From NCBI GenBank assembly GCA_910585055.1, contig CAJUBY010000008.1, positions 27,881 through 62,156 on the forward strand: DNA of 34,276 bases. The letters run 5' to 3'. Shown one piece after another: positions 25,173 to 33,981 of this stretch (positions are counted from its first letter, which is position 1; every line of letters begins with the position of its first letter). The translations under genes and the position numbers were made by a program. A model generated the notes under the pieces. The model was given only the letters and a program-made list of their open reading frames with translations. It was not told where the DNA came from and ran no database searches. This DNA is from an uncultured Christensenella sp. Lineage in GTDB: Bacteria; Bacillota; Clostridia; Christensenellales; Pumilibacteraceae.

Positions 25173-26279
25173 CTATTTTTTAAGGAAATCCCGAGCCTTA
25201 TCGTACTGTTCGGGTTTTAAGCTTTCGTGCAGTTCTTTGATTTTCTGCCTCTGTTCTTTTGTAAGATTTTTAGGCAGTTCTATATCGATCGTCACTAACA
25301 GATCGCCTTTCAATTGTTTTTTGGGGTTTTCCAAGCCTTGTTCTTTCAGTTTGAAAGTCATCCCACTCTGCGCACCTTCCGGCAATGTGAAAGCTATCTT
25401 ATTCCCTTTAAGCGTGGGAACGAGAACTTTATCGCCCAAAAGCGCCTGACTGAACGCCACCGGTATATCGACAAGAAGATCGAGTCCTTTTCGGCGAAAC
25501 AGCTTGTGCGGCAATACCGTAATGTTTAAGATAAGATTGCCGGCTTTTGTTCCGGTACGTGTGCGTTCGCCTTCGCCGGGTATGGTCATTATCTGGTTAG
25601 GTTCAACGCCCGGCGGAAACGTAATACGTAGATTGGAATTTTTGCGCATGGAACCGCGACCGCCGCACGACGTGCATGGTTCTTTTATGATCCTGCCGCT
25701 GCCGCCGCAGACATTACACGGTTTCATACTGACTACTCTGCCGAACGGCGTTTCCTGAGCATACCGGACCTTACCCGTCCCTCCGCAGTTGGTACATTTG
25801 ACAAACTGCGTGCCGTTTTTCGCACCCGTTCCGCGACATGCGGCACAGGGTTCGAATCGGTTGACGGTAATCTCTTTCTGCGTACCGTACGCCGCCTCTT
25901 CGAACGTAAGCGTTACATTAAGACTTATATCGCCGCCGTTGCCGGAGCCGCCGCCCTGATGGCGTTCGTTGCCGAACATATTTACGAAGTCATCAAAAAA
26001 ACTGTTACCGCGCGCACTTCCGGAGCCGCCGCTACCGCCGGCGGCGTTACCGAACCCGGCTCCGCCTCCGGACTGCATAGCGTCGTATTCGGCTCGTTTC
26101 TGCGAGTCCGAAAGCGTTTCGTACGCTTCGTTGATTTCTTTAAACTTGTTTGCTGCGGCTTCGTCGCCGGGGTGCAAGTCCGGGTGATACTGACGCGCCA
26201 ACTTACGGAATGCCGACTTCAGTTCGTCGTCGGTAGCCGTTTTGGACACGCCCAACATCTCGTAATAATTCTTTGCCAT
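25173..26279 (-). CDS. dnaJ: Chaperone protein DnaJ
   Basis: Co-chaperone that delivers substrates to DnaK and stimulates its ATPase. With the ATG at 26279 (GGAG upstream) it has 368 residues. Order: J domain with HPD (YHPDLHPGD), a glycine-rich linker (about 75-100), four CxxCxGxG zinc repeats (CAACRGTG, CTNCGGTG, CNVCGGSG, CTSCGGRG), then the substrate-binding C-terminal domains. It is a full type I DnaJ. It ends with TAG at the expected place, which shows that TAG is an ordinary stop here. It is the last gene of the HrcA/CIRCE operon; prmA, its usual downstream neighbour in Bacillus, is absent here. Confidence 0.97.
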   Translation of the reverse strand: MAKNYYEMLGVSKTATDDELKSAFRKLARQYHPDLHPGDEAAANKFKEINEAYETLSDSQKRAEYDAMQSGGGAGFGNAAGGSGGSGSARGNSFFDDFVNMFGNERHQGGGSGNGGDISLNVTLTFEEAAYGTQKEITVNRFEPCAACRGTGAKNGTQFVKCTNCGGTGKVRYAQETPFGRVVSMKPCNVCGGSGRIIKEPCTSCGGRGSMRKNSNLRITFPPGVEPNQIMTIPGEGERTRTGTKAGNLILNITVLPHKLFRRKGLDLLVDIPVAFSQALLGDKVLVPTLKGNKIAFTLPEGAQSGMTFKLKEQGLENPKKQLKGDLLVTIDIELPKNLTKEQRQKIKELHESLKPEQYDKARDFLKK

Positions 26280-26290
26280 TCTACGTCTCC

Positions 26291-26340
26291 GCAATCACAA
26301 AGATTGCCGTTGATTTATACCCGATCCGAAATAGCTTCGG
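26291..26340 (-). other. Two small hairpins between dnaK and dnaJ
   Basis: CCGAA/TTCGG (26326-26330 / 26336-26340) lies directly after the dnaK stop, and GCAATC/GATTGC (26291-26296 / 26302-26307) lies before the dnaJ ribosome-binding site. Neither has a U-tract. They could be mRNA processing or stabilising structures that set the DnaK:DnaJ ratio, which is inference only. Confidence 0.3.
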
Positions 26341-26342
26341 GA

Positions 26343-28151
26343 TTATATGTTACCGTTGTCGTCAACAAACTCGGGATTGTCGATAACGACGTCTTCCTCG
26401 GGCGGAGTTGCCGCGCCGCTCTCGTAAAGTTTGGAGAAAATATTATTGGACAGTTTCTGCAAAGTCTCTACGGCGTCGCGTATGGCTTCAAGCTCTTCCG
26501 TCTTGATGACTTCCTTAACGTTAGCCATTTCTTTGTTGAGCTCGTCTTTATCCTCTGCGGCAATGGTATCGCCGTTTTCACGCAGGAATTTTTCTATAGA
26601 AAACACAAGCATATCCGCCTGGTTTTTGGCTTCGACGACTTCTTTGCGCTGTGCGTCCTCGTCCGCAAACTTTTCCGCATCCTTAATGGCCTGCTGGATC
26701 TGCGCTTCGGTAAGGTTGGTAGAAGCCGTGACCGTAACACGCTGCTCTCTGCCCGTGCCTTTATCCTTGGCGGATACGTGCACTATACCGTTGGCGTCGA
26801 TATCGAAAGTAACTTCGATCTGAGGAACACCGCGAGGTGCGGGCGGAATGCCGCCGAGCTCGAAACGCGCAAGGGTCTTGTTATGCGCGGCGATCTCGCG
26901 TTCGCCTTGCAATACGTGTATATCGACCGAAGGCTGATTATCGGTCGCAGTGGAAAACACCTGCGATTTTTTGGTGGGTATAGTGGTGTTTCTCGGAATA
27001 AGTTTGGTGAATATTCCGCCGACAGTCTCGATACCGAGCGAAAGCGGCGTAACGTCCAAAAGCAATACGTCTTTTACTTCGCCTGCGAGAACACCGCCCT
27101 GTATGGCAGCGCCGATGGCAACACATTCGTCGGGGTTGATTCCCTTAAACGGCTCTTTGCCGGAAAGCTTTCGTACGGCTTCGACTACGGCAGGGATACG
27201 AGTGGAACCGCCGACCATGATGACCTTATCTATATCGTTATTTGTGTAACCTGCGTCCGCCATAGCCTTTTTGGTAAGCTCTATGGACCTGTCAACGAGT
27301 TTTTGCGAAAGCGCTTCGAACTTTGCTCTCGTTATTTCGTACTCGAGATGTTTGGGACCGGTAGCGTCCGCCGTAATAAACGGCAGACTTACGGTAGTCT
27401 TTTGCGTTCCCGAAAGGTCGATCTTGGCTTTTTCCGCGGCTTCTTTGAGACGTTGCATAGCCATGCGGTCTTTGCTGAGGTCTATGCCCTGATCGTTTTT
27501 AAACTGCTGAACGAGATAATCGATTATTACCTGGTCGAAGTCGTCACCACCGAGGCGCGTATCGCCTGCCGTTGCTATGACCTCGAATACGCCGTCGCCT
27601 ATCTCCAATATCGAAATATCGAACGTACCGCCGCCCAAGTCGTATATAAATACTTTTTGGCTGGCGTTCTGACCTTTATCGAGACCGTATGCCAAAGCGG
27701 CTGACGTAGGCTCGTTAATTATACGAAGTACGTCCAAACCTGCGATCCTGCCGGCGTCTTTGGTAGCCTGACGCTGCGAGTCGTTAAAGTATGCCGGAAC
27801 GGTGATAACCGCTTGAGAAACAGTTTCGCCCAAGTACGCTTCCGCATCCTTTTTGAGTTTGGTAAGGATCATAGCGGATATTTCCTGAGGCGAATAGTCT
27901 TTTTTGTCTACATTGACTTTTTTGGACGTGCCCATATCGCGCTTGATCGAAATGATGGTTCTGTCGGGGTTGGCAACAGCCTGACGCTTTGCTACTTGAC
28001 CGACAAGGCGTTCGCCGTCTTTTGCAAAACCGACGACAGACGGAGTGGTACGGCCGCCTTCCGCGTTGGGAATTACGACAGGCTCGCCGCCTTCGAGAAC
28101 AGCCACACAGGAATTGGTAGTACCAAGGTCAATACCAATGATTTTGCCCAT
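26343..28151 (-). CDS. dnaK: Chaperone protein DnaK (Hsp70)
   Basis: Central ATP-dependent chaperone. The 602-residue protein has IGIDLGTTNSCVAV at the N-terminus, the phosphate loop IYDLGGGTFDISI, VGGSTRIPAV, the interdomain linker DVLLLDVTPLSLGIE, the substrate-binding domain and a helical lid with an acidic tail. The segment SVVGFAKDGERLVGQVAKRQA lacks the insertion of about 23 residues found in proteobacterial DnaK, which fits a Gram-positive source. GGAGG precedes the ATG. It is third in hrcA-grpE-dnaK-dnaJ. Confidence 0.98.
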   Translation of the reverse strand: MGKIIGIDLGTTNSCVAVLEGGEPVVIPNAEGGRTTPSVVGFAKDGERLVGQVAKRQAVANPDRTIISIKRDMGTSKKVNVDKKDYSPQEISAMILTKLKKDAEAYLGETVSQAVITVPAYFNDSQRQATKDAGRIAGLDVLRIINEPTSAALAYGLDKGQNASQKVFIYDLGGGTFDISILEIGDGVFEVIATAGDTRLGGDDFDQVIIDYLVQQFKNDQGIDLSKDRMAMQRLKEAAEKAKIDLSGTQKTTVSLPFITADATGPKHLEYEITRAKFEALSQKLVDRSIELTKKAMADAGYTNNDIDKVIMVGGSTRIPAVVEAVRKLSGKEPFKGINPDECVAIGAAIQGGVLAGEVKDVLLLDVTPLSLGIETVGGIFTKLIPRNTTIPTKKSQVFSTATDNQPSVDIHVLQGEREIAAHNKTLARFELGGIPPAPRGVPQIEVTFDIDANGIVHVSAKDKGTGREQRVTVTASTNLTEAQIQQAIKDAEKFADEDAQRKEVVEAKNQADMLVFSIEKFLRENGDTIAAEDKDELNKEMANVKEVIKTEELEAIRDAVETLQKLSNNIFSKLYESGAATPPEEDVVIDNPEFVDDNGNI

Positions 28152-28193
28152 AAAATAGATCCTCCAAAATAATTTTAAAATTAATATATAGTA

Positions 28194-28754
28194 CTAATTG
28201 GCTACTCGCACGACACTGTGCCGTAAAACGCGTTCGCCTAATTTGTAGCCTTTGTTGTAAACTTCCACGATCATATTTACTTTAGACGGGTCGGTCGTCT
28301 TTGTTTGCATGACCGCATTATGCATATTCGGATCGAATTGCATACCCAAAGCAGGTATTTCTTCCACACCGAAAGCGGTAAGTATATCCAAAACCTGACG
28401 GTAGATCATTTTTACGCCTTCCGCGACTTTTTCGTCGGGTATAGTCTGGATAGCTTGTTTAAGAACGTCCAACTCGGGTATAAGCTTTTCGAGTACCGCA
28501 CAAATACCGTCCTCTTTTAGCTTTTTATTGGTTTCGTTCATACGCTTACGGTAATTGTCGAAATCCGCTTGCATACGGTTGACAAGGTTGGAAAGCTCTT
28601 CGGATCTTGCTTTTTCTTTAACGGCTATCGCCTGTGCGACGCTTAGCTGTTGAGTTGCGGCAGTCATTTGATTTTGCATGGCTTTAAACTCTTCCTGCGA
28701 AATCTCGACGACCGGCAATTCCCGAGTACGCTCTCTCGTCTTTTCGTCGTTCAT
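28194..28754 (-). CDS. grpE: Nucleotide exchange factor GrpE
   Basis: Releases ADP from DnaK. The 186-residue protein has an acidic, variable N-terminus, a long coiled-coil helix (about 40-100, with NRMQADFDNYRKRM) and the C-terminal beta-domain GMQFDPNMHNAVMQ and NKGYKLGERVLRHSVVRV, diagnostic of GrpE. A GGAGG box precedes the ATG. It lies between hrcA (24-base gap) and dnaK (42-base gap). Confidence 0.96.
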   Translation of the reverse strand: MNDEKTRERTRELPVVEISQEEFKAMQNQMTAATQQLSVAQAIAVKEKARSEELSNLVNRMQADFDNYRKRMNETNKKLKEDGICAVLEKLIPELDVLKQAIQTIPDEKVAEGVKMIYRQVLDILTAFGVEEIPALGMQFDPNMHNAVMQTKTTDPSKVNMIVEVYNKGYKLGERVLRHSVVRVAN

Positions 28755-28778
28755 TATATCCTCCGATACAAATATTTA

Positions 28779-29798
28779 TTATTCGTCCCCATAAGCCTTT
28801 TCGGACGAATTATATTCTTCCGCGCCGCTGCTTTCCGAGCTTTCGCCCGCAGGCAACATCTGCACGGTTTTTGACAGATAATCAAGTACGGCTACGACCT
28901 TTGAATAATCCATTCGGATGGGACCTATAACGCCGGCGTTTCCTACCGGGACTCCGCCTATATTATACGACGCAGTAACTATAGCGCATTCCGGCATACC
29001 TTCCTTTATCTCGTTGTCTTTACCTATTTTAAATGATATGTTCATATCTTCCGAATTCTGAAGAACCGGCACCAGCTCTTCTTTTGCGTCCAAAAATTCG
29101 AGCATAGCCTTTGCTTTTTTCAGATTGGAATATTCGGGCTGTTCGAGTATTTTCGCACTTCCTTCGAGAACGATATCCGAAAACATTTCATCGTGAGAAT
29201 AATTCTTTAATATCCGAATAATGGTATCGAATACACGTTCGTACTCTTTTTTTACCTGCTTGACTATGGCTTTCGGTTTATTTATCTCGCTTATTTTATG
29301 TCCGCCGAACACCTGTGTAACAAACTTCGATGCCTGATCGCAATATTCGTCCGTTACTCCGCTTCCTATATGTACAGTTGCATCTTTCAAAACGCCCAAA
29401 TTTGTGACGACTATAACCAATGCCGTCGAATCCGTTATGCGTACGATTCGAATATTAAGCACCGTGGCGTCGTCCGCATTCTGAACGTACGCGACGGAAG
29501 TCAGATTTGTGATCTCCGACAAAACCTTTGCCGTAACTTTCTTATTGAAATAACGTTTAACGACTTTCAGCTCGGAACGGGTCAGCTTGCGGCGCGGCAT
29601 CAATTTTTCGACATACAACCTGTACGCTTCCGCTGTAGGCACCCTTCCTGACGATGTATGCAACTGAGTAAGATACCCCATCTCTTCGAGCGCCGCCATC
29701 TCGTTACGGATGGTAGCAGACGACAGAGCCGGCAAATGCTTTTCTTTTATTTCCGAACTCGATACGGGCTGACAGTTTTCTATATAACCGTCTACCAC
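28779..29798 (-). CDS. hrcA: Heat-inducible transcription repressor HrcA (N-terminus short or frameshifted)
   Basis: HrcA binds CIRCE and represses the dnaK and groE operons; GroEL aids its folding. The 339-residue frame has LSSATIRNEMAALEEMGYL and HTSSGRVPTAEAYRLYV (winged helix), then the usual GAF-like and dimerisation regions. It opens at GTG 29798 as VVDGYIENCQPVSS, which aligns to about residue 13 of the Bacillus protein, so the first helix is largely missing. AGGAAGG lies six bases before this GTG, so it may be the true start. However, 28 bases upstream another frame starts at ATG 29826 and reads MGLTGRKE, which resembles the missing HrcA beginning. An 8- or 11-base deletion would explain this. 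First gene of the heat-shock operon. Confidence 0.85.
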   Translation of the reverse strand: MVDGYIENCQPVSSSEIKEKHLPALSSATIRNEMAALEEMGYLTQLHTSSGRVPTAEAYRLYVEKLMPRRKLTRSELKVVKRYFNKKVTAKVLSEITNLTSVAYVQNADDATVLNIRIVRITDSTALVIVVTNLGVLKDATVHIGSGVTDEYCDQASKFVTQVFGGHKISEINKPKAIVKQVKKEYERVFDTIIRILKNYSHDEMFSDIVLEGSAKILEQPEYSNLKKAKAMLEFLDAKEELVPVLQNSEDMNISFKIGKDNEIKEGMPECAIVTASYNIGGVPVGNAGVIGPIRMDYSKVVAVLDYLSKTVQMLPAGESSESSGAEEYNSSEKAYGDE

Positions 29799-29851
29799 CG
29801 CTTTCCTTCCTGCCCGTTAGCCCCATCCCAATCGATACGACCTTCCGCAAA

Positions 29852-29878
29852 TTAGCAATCAATAGCTGTGACTGCTAA
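29852..29878. promoter_or_regulatory. CIRCE operator (HrcA binding site), variant
   Basis: TTAGCAATC (29852-29860), nine bases, GACTGCTAA (29870-29878). The consensus is TTAGCACTC-N9-GAGTGCTAA, so each half differs at one position, and it is the same symmetric position in both. It begins about five bases past the -10 of the hrcA promoter, where repressor binding would block transcription. Confidence 0.9.
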
Positions 29879-29882
29879 AATA

Positions 29883-29911
29883 ATTTTAACATACACCTTG
29901 ATCTTTGTCAA
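29883..29911 (-). promoter_or_regulatory. Sigma-A promoter of hrcA-grpE-dnaK-dnaJ
   Basis: Minus strand: perfect -35 TTGACA (29911-29906), 17-base spacer, -10 TAAAAT (29888-29883), followed directly by CIRCE. Confidence 0.92.
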
Positions 29912-30153
29912 TCGTTTTTTCGCCGAAATTTATATCTTTTTCCAAAATCGGTATGACACGGAAAAGACATATACAACATATCGACCTTGTTATTGTTTTA
30001 TATACATATGAATATAGTAACACGTATAGAAAATCTACCGAATATGCACCGTAACAGGCTGTCGATATTTTTATTGCACACAGGGATCCGTAACATCACT
30101 TCGGCAAACCACAATATATAAAATTTCCGATTTCATATATTAAATAATATACT
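29912..30153. other. AT-rich intergenic stretch between the hrcA promoter and hemW
   Basis: About 240 bases without a supported gene. Short frames exist on both strands (for example 37 codons at 30008-30121 on plus), but none has a ribosome-binding site or recognisable product. I also saw no clear terminator after hemW. Confidence 0.6.
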
Positions 30154-31263
30154 TCAGTCCGTCATCAATTCTTCTATAATACCGTTCATAACAAACATAC
30201 GGTCGGGCGATATACTTATACCGGTTTCCGTCATTACGATCGAATTTTCCTGTGCGAGCCGAGTTAATATCGCGCTGTTTCTATCGCGGAAACAGTACCC
30301 GAAACGTTTACGGAAGTCGACTATATCTATACCTTTCGACGTACGCAAACGCAACATGACATATTCGTTATAAAGATCTTTTTCGGATAGCACCGTCATC
30401 CGCACAGACGGATCGGAAATATAACTGCATATATCGTCGGAATGACTGTATCTTATATATTCTCCGTCATACCCGTGTGCGGCGGCGCCGAAACCGAAAT
30501 ACGGTTCGCAGTTCCAATACTTGTTATTGTGTCTGCTCTGTCTTCCTTTCTTAGCGAAATTACTTACTTCGTAACGTTCGAATCCGTATCTTTCCAGTAA
30601 AGGCAAGGCACGGTCGTACATATCGGCTATATCATCGTCAGCCGTACGGTACCCTTCCGAAAACAACGGTGTACCGTCTTCTACGGAAAGCGCGTACACG
30701 GAAATATGACTGCAATGATCGGAGGCAACCGAAATAGACCTATCCATATCTTCCGCAGTCTGTCCGGGCAGCCCAATTATGATATCGGTGGAAATATTAT
30801 CGAAATGTCGGCTCAGCATATCTATGGCTCTTTTATAGCATGCAAAATCGTGCGCCCTGCCTATTTTTTTCAAAACAGCATCGTCCGACGACTGCATTCC
30901 CAAACTTATGCGGTTTACGCCGCAATTTTTACATTCGTAAATAAAATCCGCCGTAACGCTTTCCGGATTGCATTCCACAGTGATCTCGGCATCACGTCCG
31001 ATCCCGAATGCGGAATGGACCGATCGCAGTATATCTTCGAGAGCGCCGTTGTACAGACAAGACGGAGTGCCTCCGCCTATATAAACCGAATCCGCAGCGC
31101 CGCCGTTCGTACATGACGATATCTCTCGCAATAAAGTTTTTACATATGCATGTTGCAATGAAAGATCGGGCGTAGAAACAAACGCGCAGTATTTGCATTT
31201 CGACCTGCAAAACGGTATATGGATATAAATACCGCTCGCTTTATCCGCACGTTGCTCCGTCAT
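30154..31263 (-). CDS. hemW: HemW, heme chaperone / radical-SAM HemN-like protein
   Basis: Radical-SAM protein once annotated as oxygen-independent coproporphyrinogen III oxidase; characterised HemW proteins bind heme and deliver it rather than oxidise coproporphyrinogen. The 369-residue protein begins YIHIPFCRSKCKYCAF with cluster cysteines 19, 23 and 26, then IGGGTPS, ISLGMQSSDD and DIIIGLPGQTAEDM, and a C-terminal HemN-type domain. Its ATG overlaps the lepA stop (ATGA). lepA-hemW-hrcA order is widespread in Firmicutes. Which heme protein it would serve here is unknown. Confidence 0.93.
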   Translation of the reverse strand: MTEQRADKASGIYIHIPFCRSKCKYCAFVSTPDLSLQHAYVKTLLREISSCTNGGAADSVYIGGGTPSCLYNGALEDILRSVHSAFGIGRDAEITVECNPESVTADFIYECKNCGVNRISLGMQSSDDAVLKKIGRAHDFACYKRAIDMLSRHFDNISTDIIIGLPGQTAEDMDRSISVASDHCSHISVYALSVEDGTPLFSEGYRTADDDIADMYDRALPLLERYGFERYEVSNFAKKGRQSRHNNKYWNCEPYFGFGAAAHGYDGEYIRYSHSDDICSYISDPSVRMTVLSEKDLYNEYVMLRLRTSKGIDIVDFRKRFGYCFRDRNSAILTRLAQENSIVMTETGISISPDRMFVMNGIIEELMTD

Positions 31264-33062
31264 TTTTTATCGTCCAGTTTAAGTACCGACATAAACGCTT
31301 CCGACGGGATCTCGACGGTACCGAACTGCCGCATGCGTTTTTTGCCTTCCTTTTGTTTTTCCAAAAGTTTTTTCTTACGCGTAACGTCGCCGCCGTAGCA
31401 TTTCGCCAAAACGTCTTTACGCAACGCCTTTATGGTTTCACGCGCAATTACCTTACCGCCTATCGCCGCTTGAATGGGTATCTCGAACAGCTTGCGCGGA
31501 ATGACGTCCTTTAATTTTTCCGCCATTGCTCTGCCGCGTCCGTAAGCTTTGTCGCGGTGAACTATTATACTCAACGCGTCGCATATTTCTCCGTTCAATA
31601 AAATATCCAGTTTAACGAGATCGCTCGGTCTGTACCCTGCCTGTTCGTAATCGAAACTGGCATAACCGCGTGACCGACTTTTAAGTCCGTCAAAAAAATC
31701 GTACACTATTTCGTTGAGCGGCATAGTGTATGTCAACAGAACACGGGTCTTTTCGATATACGTCATATTTATATACTCGCCGCGCTTATCCTGACACAGA
31801 TCCATGATAGGACCTATGTACTCGGGCGGAGTATATATGGACGCCGTCACCACAGGCTCTTCCGTTTTTTCGATCTCTCCGGCAGGCGGAAGATTGGACG
31901 GATTTGTAACTTCGGTCATGCCCGAAGCGGTGTAAACTTTATACACAACTCCCGGCGCGGTCGTTATTATATCCAAATCGAATTCGCGTTCAAGCCGCTC
32001 TTCGATGATCTCCATGTGAAGAAGTCCCAAAAAACCGCAGCGGAATCCGAAACCCAGCGCCGAAGAAGTTTCCGGTTCGTAAAACAGCGACGCATCGTTA
32101 AGTTTAAGGCGTTCGAGCGCATCCTTTAGATCTTCGTAACGCGAGCCGTCCGCAGGATAAATACCGCAATACACTACAGGCTTTACCTTTTTATATCCGG
32201 GGCAAGGTTCGCAGGTAGGATCGTCTGCCGACGTGATAGTATCGCCTGGCGCCGTATCCGCGATCGATTTTATAGATGCGCATAGATATCCGACGTCCCC
32301 GGCGGACAGCGCCGGGACCGATACGGGCTTCGGCTGAAAAACCCCTACTTCCGTAACATCGTAAACTTTGCCGTTGGACATCATCGTTATGCGGTCGCCG
32401 GACTTGACCGATCCGTCGACTATTCTTATAAGACACACGGCGCCTTTGTAATTGTCGTAATACGAATCGAATATAAGCGCCTTTAACTGCTTGTTCGCAT
32501 CGCCGTTCGGCGACGGAACTTTTTCCGCGATCGATTTAAGAACGGCATCGATGTTTATACCCTCCTTAGCCGAAATACACGGCGCATCGTCGGCGGGAAG
32601 TCCGATTATGTCTTCTATCTCCGCCTTGACCTCTTCCGGACGCGCGGCGGGCAGATCTATTTTGTTTATTACCGGAACGATCTCGAGATCGTTGTCCAGA
32701 GCCAGATACACATTGGCAAGCGTCTGCGCTTCGACGCCCTGTGCGGAGTCTACGACGAGCACCGCTCCTTCGCATGCGGCAAGAGACCGCGATACCTCGT
32801 AAGTAAAGTCGACATGCCCCGGAGTGTCGATAAGATTAAATGTGTACCTTTCCCCGTTATGTTCGTAAAACATACGTACTGGCGTGAGTTTTATAGTTAT
32901 TCCGCGTTCTCGTTCAATATCCATGCTGTCCAGCATTTGATCGGATAATTCACGCTTGGTAAGCGTTGACGTAAACTCCATCAAACGGTCCGCCAAAGTC
33001 GATTTACCGTGGTCGATATGCGCTATAATACAAAAATTGCGAATAAACTTCTGCCTGTCCAT
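31260..33062 (-). CDS. lepA: Elongation factor 4 (LepA), GTPase
   Basis: Ribosome-associated translational GTPase. The 600-residue protein has G1 AHIDHGKSTL (14-23), the switch region RERGITIK, G3 DTPGHVDF, G4 NKIDLP, the EF-G-like domains II, III and V, and the LepA-specific C-terminal domain (AYGRGRAMAEKLKDVIPRKL, then KKKLLEKQKEGKKRM). Length and start match the family. There is no Shine-Dalgarno: a strong promoter has its -10 only six bases before the ATG, so the mRNA should begin at or near the start codon. It is coupled to hemW by ATGA. Confidence 0.97.
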   Translation of the reverse strand: MDRQKFIRNFCIIAHIDHGKSTLADRLMEFTSTLTKRELSDQMLDSMDIERERGITIKLTPVRMFYEHNGERYTFNLIDTPGHVDFTYEVSRSLAACEGAVLVVDSAQGVEAQTLANVYLALDNDLEIVPVINKIDLPAARPEEVKAEIEDIIGLPADDAPCISAKEGINIDAVLKSIAEKVPSPNGDANKQLKALIFDSYYDNYKGAVCLIRIVDGSVKSGDRITMMSNGKVYDVTEVGVFQPKPVSVPALSAGDVGYLCASIKSIADTAPGDTITSADDPTCEPCPGYKKVKPVVYCGIYPADGSRYEDLKDALERLKLNDASLFYEPETSSALGFGFRCGFLGLLHMEIIEERLEREFDLDIITTAPGVVYKVYTASGMTEVTNPSNLPPAGEIEKTEEPVVTASIYTPPEYIGPIMDLCQDKRGEYINMTYIEKTRVLLTYTMPLNEIVYDFFDGLKSRSRGYASFDYEQAGYRPSDLVKLDILLNGEICDALSIIVHRDKAYGRGRAMAEKLKDVIPRKLFEIPIQAAIGGKVIARETIKALRKDVLAKCYGGDVTRKKKLLEKQKEGKKRMRQFGTVEIPSEAFMSVLKLDDKK

Positions 33063-33068
33063 ATAGAA

Positions 33069-33097
33069 ATTATAGCATATTCTTCGAAAAACAGCAA
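33069..33097 (-). promoter_or_regulatory. Sigma-A promoter of lepA-hemW, predicting a leaderless mRNA
   Basis: Minus strand: -35 TTGCTG (33097-33092), 17-base spacer, extended -10 TGCTATAAT with the hexamer at 33074-33069. Six bases separate the hexamer from the lepA ATG, so the expected start site is the A of the ATG (33062). Confidence 0.75.
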
Positions 33098-33155
33098 TAA
33101 AAAATAATAATCAGTGTAAAAATTCACGAAATTCTTTAAATCAGCCGAAAATCTA

Positions 33156-33184
33156 TTGTAAAAAATTTTTAAAGATGATATAAT
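33156..33184 (+). promoter_or_regulatory. Sigma-A promoter of the glycerophosphodiesterase gene
   Basis: Plus strand: -35 TTGTAA (33156-33161), 17-base spacer, extended -10 TGATATAAT with the hexamer at 33179-33184. Predicted start near 33191, about 22 bases before the ATG. Confidence 0.82.
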
Positions 33185-33212
33185 TGTATCAAATAACTAA
33201 TAAGGTTACTTC

Positions 33213-33959
33213 ATGGAAACTAAAACTTCATGGGTCGTCAGTAAACCCATTGCCCACAGAGGACTGCACACTTACGAATATCCCGAAAATTCTTTACCGG
33301 CTTTCGAGAATTCGGTAAAGAACGGGTTTGCCATCGAGCTCGACGTTCGTATCATCGACGATCAAAATATAGTCGTTTTCCACGATGACAAGCTTAGTCG
33401 CATGACCAACCGCGACGGATATGTCGCAAATCTCAAAACTTCCGATCTTAACGAAATAAAGCTTTTGAAAACCGATTACGGTATTCCCACTTTCGAACAG
33501 CTGCTGGAAACCGTCAACGGAAAAGTTCCTATTCTTATCGAGATAAAAAAAGTCGAGCAGTCTTTTTTATTGGAAGAAAAAGTTATCGATATGCTTAAAT
33601 CGTATTCCGGCGAATGCGCCGTGGAATCATTTGATCCGTCTTCTATGGAATTCTTTTACAAAAACGCGCCGCATATCATGCGCGGACAGCTCTCGGCATA
33701 TTTCCACCGTTCCGACGACATGCCTCGACGCGAAAAGAAACGCCTTAAAAAGCTTAAGTACAACGACGTTTCCCACCCCGATTTTATTGCGTACAATGTT
33801 AATAACCTGCCCAATAAATACGTAACGGGTACGGGTCTGCCCGTTGTCGCATGGACCGTTCGCAGCGAATCCGAAGCGCAAAAAGCGCTGGCGCATTGCA
33901 ATAATTACATTTTCGAAGGTTTTATTCCGCTTACCGATAACGGATCTTCGGCAGAATAA
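33213..33959 (+). CDS. Glycerophosphodiester phosphodiesterase family protein
   Basis: Hydrolyses glycerophosphodiesters to glycerol-3-phosphate and an alcohol. The 248-residue protein has the catalytic set of the GDPD fold: HRG (15-17), Glu42 and Asp44 (ELDV) and His57 (FHDD). There is no signal peptide or membrane segment, so it is probably cytoplasmic, acting on imported or recycled lipid headgroup products. AAGG lies about seven bases before the ATG. It is divergent from lepA and followed by a GtrA-family gene 22 bases later, possibly in one operon. Confidence 0.9.
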   Translation: METKTSWVVSKPIAHRGLHTYEYPENSLPAFENSVKNGFAIELDVRIIDDQNIVVFHDDKLSRMTNRDGYVANLKTSDLNEIKLLKTDYGIPTFEQLLETVNGKVPILIEIKKVEQSFLLEEKVIDMLKSYSGECAVESFDPSSMEFFYKNAPHIMRGQLSAYFHRSDDMPRREKKRLKKLKYNDVSHPDFIAYNVNNLPNKYVTGTGLPVVAWTVRSESEAQKALAHCNNYIFEGFIPLTDNGSSAE

Positions 33960-33981
33960 GCTTTACCGTAAACGCAAGATT

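Noticed and set aside
24502..25449. 315-codon plus-strand open frame opposite ackA and the dnaJ end
   Set aside because: Antisense shadow of ackA and dnaJ; composition is unlike a real protein and it spans two verified genes.
25959..27704. 581-codon plus-strand open frame opposite dnaJ/dnaK
   Set aside because: It is the antisense shadow of strongly biased dnaK/dnaJ codons; no domain, start signal or own context, and dnaK on the other strand is certain.
30008..30121. 37-codon plus-strand frame in the hemW-hrcA gap
   Set aside because: No ribosome-binding site, no recognisable product, and an AT-rich region where such frames arise by chance.
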